From NCBI RefSeq assembly GCF_015234305.1, contig NZ_JADGMI010000001.1:1178001-1242000 (forward strand): a DNA stretch of 64,000 nt, read 5' to 3'. How positions within the stretch are numbered: the stretch's first letter is position 1; the number at the start of each line of letters is the position of its first letter. The notes below the pieces were generated by a model, which did no database searches, was not told where the DNA came from, and worked only from the letters and a program-made list of their open reading frames with translations. Both the position numbers and the translations under genes were made by a program. The stretch is from Superficieibacter sp. 1612_C1. GTDB taxonomy: Bacteria > Pseudomonadota > Gammaproteobacteria > Enterobacterales > Enterobacteriaceae. This document shows, piece by piece, positions 60,091 to 64,000 of the stretch.

Positions 60091-60598
60091 TGCCGGGTGG
60101 CGGCTTCGCCTTACTCGGCCTACAAAACTCACAATATCAGCGATTTACATCACAATCGTAGGCCCGGTAAGCGCAGCGCCACCGGGCATCCGGGGTACGC
60201 CGCTGGGCCCATACCGGATAATGCCGGGTGGCGGCTTCGCCTTACCCGGCCTACAAAATTCACAATATCAGCGCTTTACATCATAACCGTAGGCCCAGTA
60301 AGCGCAGCGCCACCGGGCAGCCGGGATACGGCGCTGGGCCCATACCGGACAATGCCGGGTGGCGGCTTCGCCTTACCCGGCCTACAAAATCCACAATATC
60401 AGCGCCTTACATCATAACCGTAGGCCCGGTAAGCGCAGCGCCACCGGGCATCCGGGGTACGGCGCTGGGCTCATACCGGATAATGCCGGGTGGCGGCTTC
60501 GCCTTACCCGGCCTACAAAATCCACAATATCAGTGCTTTACATCATAACCGTAGGCCCGGTAAGCGCAGCGCCACCGGGCATCCGGGGTACGGCGCTA
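60091..60598. repeat. BIME array: four tandem copies of a 131-bp two-REP unit
   Basis: The REP start CCGGGTGGCGGCTTCGCC occurs at 60093, 60224, 60355 and 60486, an exact period of 131 bp. Each unit has a forward REP, a ~30-bp spacer beginning CACAATATCAG, an inverted REP ending GCGCCACCGGGCA, and a second spacer (GGGTACGGCGCTGGGCCCAT type). The fourth copy is cut before its second spacer and ends about 4 bp from the yncE stop. Copies differ by only a few bases. It lies between convergent ansP and yncE. Confidence 0.96.
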
Positions 60599-60602
60599 AC
60601 GT

Positions 60603-61664
60603 TTACAACGCAATACGGATCACGTCATCCGGCTGGGTCGCTTCTTTCTCACGGGTAGATTCCTGTTTCACGGTCACGTACAGCGTCTGGCCATCGGCGG
60701 ACAACGCCAGGCTATTCGGGAAGGTCGGCGTGTCGAAGGTCTTCACCACTTTATAACTTTTCGCATCCACGACGCTGACTTTCCCCGCCTTACGGTGGGT
60801 CACGTATGCTTCATCACGCACCGGGTTAAACAACACCGCCAGCGATTCTGGTGCGTCGATTTTTTCAATCACCTTACCATCACGGCTATCCACCACCAGC
60901 ACCTGCGGCTGTTTTGAATCGGTAATAAACGCGCGATGTCCTTTTACATCCAGACTGATGTTGAGGAACATATGATCCTTGCCATCATCCAGCAGCTTTT
61001 TACGCGACAGGATCTTATTGCTGGCGGTATCAATGGTAATCAACTCGCCGTCCGCGTTGGTGACATAAAGGCGTTTCGCCCCGGTATCCAGCGCCAGACC
61101 CGTGCCCATTGCGCCGGTATTGGTAATGGTGGTTTTCAGCTTCAGCGTTTTTCCATCCACCACCCACACGACGCTCTCTTTACCCAGCCCGGTGATGTAA
61201 ACGGTATTGGTGGTTTCATCAACAGTCAGCTCACGCGGCTGAAGCGGGCGCACGGTTTCAGAGCGTTTACGCGCATCCAGCACCAGCCGGCCTTTTACCT
61301 CGCCGGTTTTGGCATCGACCGCCGTGACCGCGCCATTGGTGGTATTGCCAAACCATAGCGTGCCGGTTTGATTGTCGATCGCTGCGCCAAACGGTTTGAG
61401 ATCGTTATGAATTGACTGCGTGATTTCAAGCGTGGTCGGATCGAGACGGTAGATCACGCCGCCTTTATCCGTTTTGCGGCTTTGTGACGTGGCAACCCAT
61501 AGCGCATTTTCCTGCGGGCTGAGGGCCATTTCATACGCACCCTTGCCGACCGCCTTGCGCAACATCTCATCGGCAGCGTGTACAGTAAACGACCCCGCCA
61601 GCAGCAGAGAGGCAAACAGAATGGAATGGCGCAGACGCGGCGCGGACAGTTGACGTAAAGACAT
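60603..61664 (-). CDS. yncE: YncE, periplasmic beta-propeller protein
   Basis: A 353-residue periplasmic protein with signal peptide ending VHAAD (MSLRQLSAPRLRHSILFASL). The rest is a seven-bladed propeller of YVTN-type repeats (TNTVYITGLGKESVVWVVD, KRLYVTNADGELITIDT). E. coli YncE is iron-repressed and binds DNA in vitro; its role is unclear. Divergent from yncD with a Fur-box-like site between them. Length equals E. coli YncE. Confidence 0.96.
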   Translation of the reverse strand: MSLRQLSAPRLRHSILFASLLLAGSFTVHAADEMLRKAVGKGAYEMALSPQENALWVATSQSRKTDKGGVIYRLDPTTLEITQSIHNDLKPFGAAIDNQTGTLWFGNTTNGAVTAVDAKTGEVKGRLVLDARKRSETVRPLQPRELTVDETTNTVYITGLGKESVVWVVDGKTLKLKTTITNTGAMGTGLALDTGAKRLYVTNADGELITIDTASNKILSRKKLLDDGKDHMFLNISLDVKGHRAFITDSKQPQVLVVDSRDGKVIEKIDAPESLAVLFNPVRDEAYVTHRKAGKVSVVDAKSYKVVKTFDTPTFPNSLALSADGQTLYVTVKQESTREKEATQPDDVIRIAL

Positions 61665-61746
61665 AACGACTCCCTTTGATAAGCAATGTTAGTACTACTT
61701 CACAGGCTTCCACGGGCAAACTCATCGTTCCGCCCTTATTTTAGAT

Positions 61747-61765
61747 GCGAATAATAATCATTATT
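61747..61765. promoter_or_regulatory. Fur-box-like site between yncE and yncD
   Basis: GCGAATAATAATCATTATT matches the 19-bp Fur consensus at 15 of 19 positions, including the complete ATAATCATTAT core. It lies 82 bp before the yncE start and 161 bp before yncD, and fits the iron-repressed expression reported for yncE in E. coli. Confidence 0.75.
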
Positions 61766-61925
61766 TTGTTGAATGTGGAGTGTTAATTTTTACCTTTCCG
61801 GCAAAAACTGATTTACTTCCTATACTTGCATTTAACGTAACGTGCCGTTTTGATTTTCAATTATTTACAAAAGCTTTAACATAACGGCGTTTGTTCACTT
61901 ATGTTCGCCTGTAAGAGTCTCTTTA

Positions 61926-64000
61926 ATGAAAATCCCGATCGCCCGTCAGACCGCATTTCCGGTACTGTTATTACCTGTTATGGCCCTCCCCACCCTGTCC
62001 GTCGCCGCAGACGATCAGACCCTGATTGTTACCGCCGCTCCCCACGCCGTGTCCGAACTGGACACCCCTGCCGCCGTGAGCGTGGTCAATGGCGAGGAGA
62101 TGCGCCACGCCGCGCCGCGGGTGAACCTTTCCGAATCGCTGGGGGCAGTACCGGGGTTGCAGGTGCAGAACCGGCAGAACTACGCGCAGGATCTGCAATT
62201 ATCGATACGCGGTTTTGGTTCGCGCTCCACTTATGGCGTGCGCGGCCTGCGGCTGTATGTGGACGGTATTCCCGCCACCATGCCGGACGGTCAGGGGCAA
62301 ACGTCCAATATTGATATCAACAGCGTAGAGAGTGTGGATGTCCTTCGCGGTCCCTTCTCGGCGTTGTACGGCAACTCCTCCGGCGGCGTGATGAATGTCA
62401 CCACCCAAACCGGCGAACAGCCCACCACCATTGAAGCCAGCAGCTATTACGGCAGTTTCGGTAGCTGGCGCTACGGCCTGAAAGCGACCGGGGCGACCGG
62501 CGATGGCACCCAGGCAGGCGATGTGGATTACACCGTCTCCACCAGCCGTTTTGCCACCCACGGCTATCGCGATCACAGCGGGGCGCGTAAAAATCTCGCC
62601 AATGCCAAACTGGGCGTGCGTATTGATGAGGTGAGTAAGCTAACTCTGCTGCTGAACAGCGTCGATATTAAGGCTAACGATCCTGGCGGTCTGAGCAGCG
62701 CGGAATGGCATGATAATCCGCGCCAGTCGCCGCGCGGCGATCAGTACAATACCCGTAAGGATACGAAACAAACCCAGGCCGGATTACGCTATGAGCGCCA
62801 GCTTAGCGCCGATGACGATCTCAGCGTCATGATGTATGCGGGCGAGCGTGAAACCACACAGTATCAGTCCATTCCGCGCGCCCCGCAGCTCAATCCGAAC
62901 CATGCCGGGGGCGTCATCAGCCTCAACCGCAACTATCAGGGCATCGATACCCGCTGGACCCATCGCGGCGAATGGCTGGTTCCTGTGACCTTCACCACCG
63001 GCCTTGATTACGAAAACATGAGTGAGAACCGCAAAGGTTATGAGAACTTTGTGATGGTCAACGGCGCGCCGGAGTATGGACAGAAAGGCGCGTTGCGCCG
63101 TGATGAACGTAACCTGATGTGGAACCTCGACCCTTACCTGCAAAGCACCTGGCAGTTGACCGAGAAATTGTCGCTGGACGCGGGTGTGCGTTATAGCTCC
63201 GTGTGGTTTGACTCCAACGATCACTACATTACCGCCGCCAACGGCGATGACAGCGGCGATGCCAGTTACCATAAATGGCTACCGGCAGGATCGCTTAAAT
63301 ATGCCGTCACTGACGCGTGGAATGTGTACCTCTCCGCCGGACGCGGTTTTGAAACGCCGACCATCAACGAGCTCTCTTACCGTTCCGATAATCAAAGCGG
63401 GCTGAATTTCAACCTCAAGCCCTCTACCAATGACACCGTGGAGATCGGCAGTAAAACCCGCGTCGGCAATGGCCTGATTACCGCCGCGCTATTCCAGACC
63501 GATACCGACGATGAGATCGTGGCGGATGCCAGCAGCGGCGGACGCACCAGTTACAAAAACGCGGGCAAAACTCGCCGTCAGGGGGCTGAACTCTCCCTCG
63601 ATCAACAGTTTGCCGAAAACTGGCGTGCTAAAGCCTCGTGGACCTGGCTTGATGCCACTTATCGAACCAATGCCTGCGGCGCGAACGACTGTAACGGCAA
63701 CCGTATTCCGGGCATCGCGCGGAATATGGGCTTTGCCTCGCTGGGATATGAGCCGGAAACGGGCTGGTATGCCGGAAGTGATATTCGCTATATGAGCGAC
63801 ATTATGGCGGATGATGAGAATACGGCGAAAGCGCCGTCATGGACGGTAGTGGGCCTGAACACCGGCTATAAATTTAATTACGGTCACTGGATGATGGATA
63901 TTTTTGGCCGGGTGGATAATTTATTCGATCGCGAATATGTCGGATCGGTGATCGTGAATGAATCCAACGGTCGCTACTACGAACCGGCCCCGGGCCGCAA
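61926..64000 (+). CDS. yncD: TonB-dependent outer-membrane receptor YncD (3' end beyond the window)
   Basis: 691 codons are visible and the frame is still open at the right edge; only about 10 residues seem missing compared with E. coli YncD (700 aa). A signal peptide (cleavage near SVAA) is followed by the TonB box-like DDQTLIVTAAP. A plug domain (~45-165: VPGLQVQNRQNYAQDLQLSI, RGPFSALYGNSSGGVMNVTT) and a 22-strand barrel ending VDNLFDREYVGSVIVNESNG complete it. The natural ligand is not established (iron-related by regulation). Confidence 0.95.
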   Translation, partial: MKIPIARQTAFPVLLLPVMALPTLSVAADDQTLIVTAAPHAVSELDTPAAVSVVNGEEMRHAAPRVNLSESLGAVPGLQVQNRQNYAQDLQLSIRGFGSRSTYGVRGLRLYVDGIPATMPDGQGQTSNIDINSVESVDVLRGPFSALYGNSSGGVMNVTTQTGEQPTTIEASSYYGSFGSWRYGLKATGATGDGTQAGDVDYTVSTSRFATHGYRDHSGARKNLANAKLGVRIDEVSKLTLLLNSVDIKANDPGGLSSAEWHDNPRQSPRGDQYNTRKDTKQTQAGLRYERQLSADDDLSVMMYAGERETTQYQSIPRAPQLNPNHAGGVISLNRNYQGIDTRWTHRGEWLVPVTFTTGLDYENMSENRKGYENFVMVNGAPEYGQKGALRRDERNLMWNLDPYLQSTWQLTEKLSLDAGVRYSSVWFDSNDHYITAANGDDSGDASYHKWLPAGSLKYAVTDAWNVYLSAGRGFETPTINELSYRSDNQSGLNFNLKPSTNDTVEIGSKTRVGNGLITAALFQTDTDDEIVADASSGGRTSYKNAGKTRRQGAELSLDQQFAENWRAKASWTWLDATYRTNACGANDCNGNRIPGIARNMGFASLGYEPETGWYAGSDIRYMSDIMADDENTAKAPSWTVVGLNTGYKFNYGHWMMDIFGRVDNLFDREYVGSVIVNESNGRYYEPAPGR

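Noticed and set aside
60055..60756. Overlapping plus-strand ORFs with repeated proline- and glycine-rich peptides
   Set aside because: They are translations of the 131-bp BIME repeats; the repeated peptides only reflect DNA repetition, and yncE occupies the other strand at the end.
1..64000. CRISPR arrays, tRNA or rRNA genes, insertion sequences and prophage genes
   Set aside because: None was seen: the only tandem repeats are BIME units and no transposase, integrase or phage-type proteins appear among the open frames.

Overview
The window is a stretch of enterobacterial chromosome. Many blocks are syntenic or near-identical in protein sequence to E. coli/Salmonella loci (bluR-bluF-ycgZ-ymgA-ariR, osmC/sra, fdnGHI, yddG, nhoA, pptA, ansP, yncE, yncD), and REP/BIME repeats of the enterobacterial type are present. 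The mixture of E. coli-type genes with smvA/smvR, an L-talarate/galactarate dehydratase locus and a chromosomal ter locus suggests Citrobacter or a close relative. This genus call is inference from remembered gene content, not from a search. No tRNA, rRNA, integrase, transposase, prophage or CRISPR array was seen.

Layout. 1-5413: the end of a class I fumarase, a YdhP-like exporter divergent from an Lrp/AsnC regulator, another MFS transporter, and the peptidoglycan hydrolase lipoprotein DigH. 5419-6385: a two-gene operon of a small His-rich membrane protein and an ECF-type sigma factor. 6544-10010: the blue-light locus bluR, bluF and ycgZ-ymgA-ariR, with repeated TGTACA-centred sites in both control regions. 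10206-28869: a complete tellurium-resistance (ter) stress locus. terZABCDEF runs leftward. Divergent from it is a rightward operon encoding an ATP-grasp enzyme, two phosphoribosyltransferase-like proteins, a HAD phosphatase and a citrate-lyase-like enzyme, followed by terW. A second rightward operon follows: three von Willebrand A (TerY-type) proteins, TerX, a PP2C phosphatase and a protein kinase. 28909-33301: zinc alcohol dehydrogenase, an unknown two-gene membrane pair, osmC, the tiny ribosome-associated sra, and a HigBA-type toxin-antitoxin pair.

33334-42621: formate dehydrogenase N (fdnGHI, with an in-frame selenocysteine UGA and SECIS hairpin), the aromatic amino acid exporter yddG, the smvA/smvR efflux pair with operator-like palindromes, nudI and nhoA. 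42664-46147: a Fe3+-type ABC transporter preceded by a 30-codon leader ORF that overlaps the first gene. 46389-50587: pptA, then a LacI-type regulator divergent from L-talarate/galactarate dehydratase and its MFS importer. 50650-58162: an eight-gene leftward operon (two flavin monooxygenases, M20 deacylase, two solute-binding proteins, GNAT acetyltransferase, ABC permease and ATPase) with the gene content of the Bacillus ytm/yxe S-alkylcysteine/S-succinocysteine salvage operons. 58590-64000: ansP, a four-copy 131-bp BIME array, and yncE divergent from yncD across a Fur-box-like site; yncD runs off the right edge.

The two most interesting systems are the ter locus, which couples Ca2+-binding TerD-family proteins to a kinase/phosphatase/VWA module and a biosynthetic operon whose product is unknown, and the ytm-like sulfur-salvage operon. 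Coordinates assume the starts argued for in each entry. All family assignments come from reading motifs and recalled homologues, with no database search.
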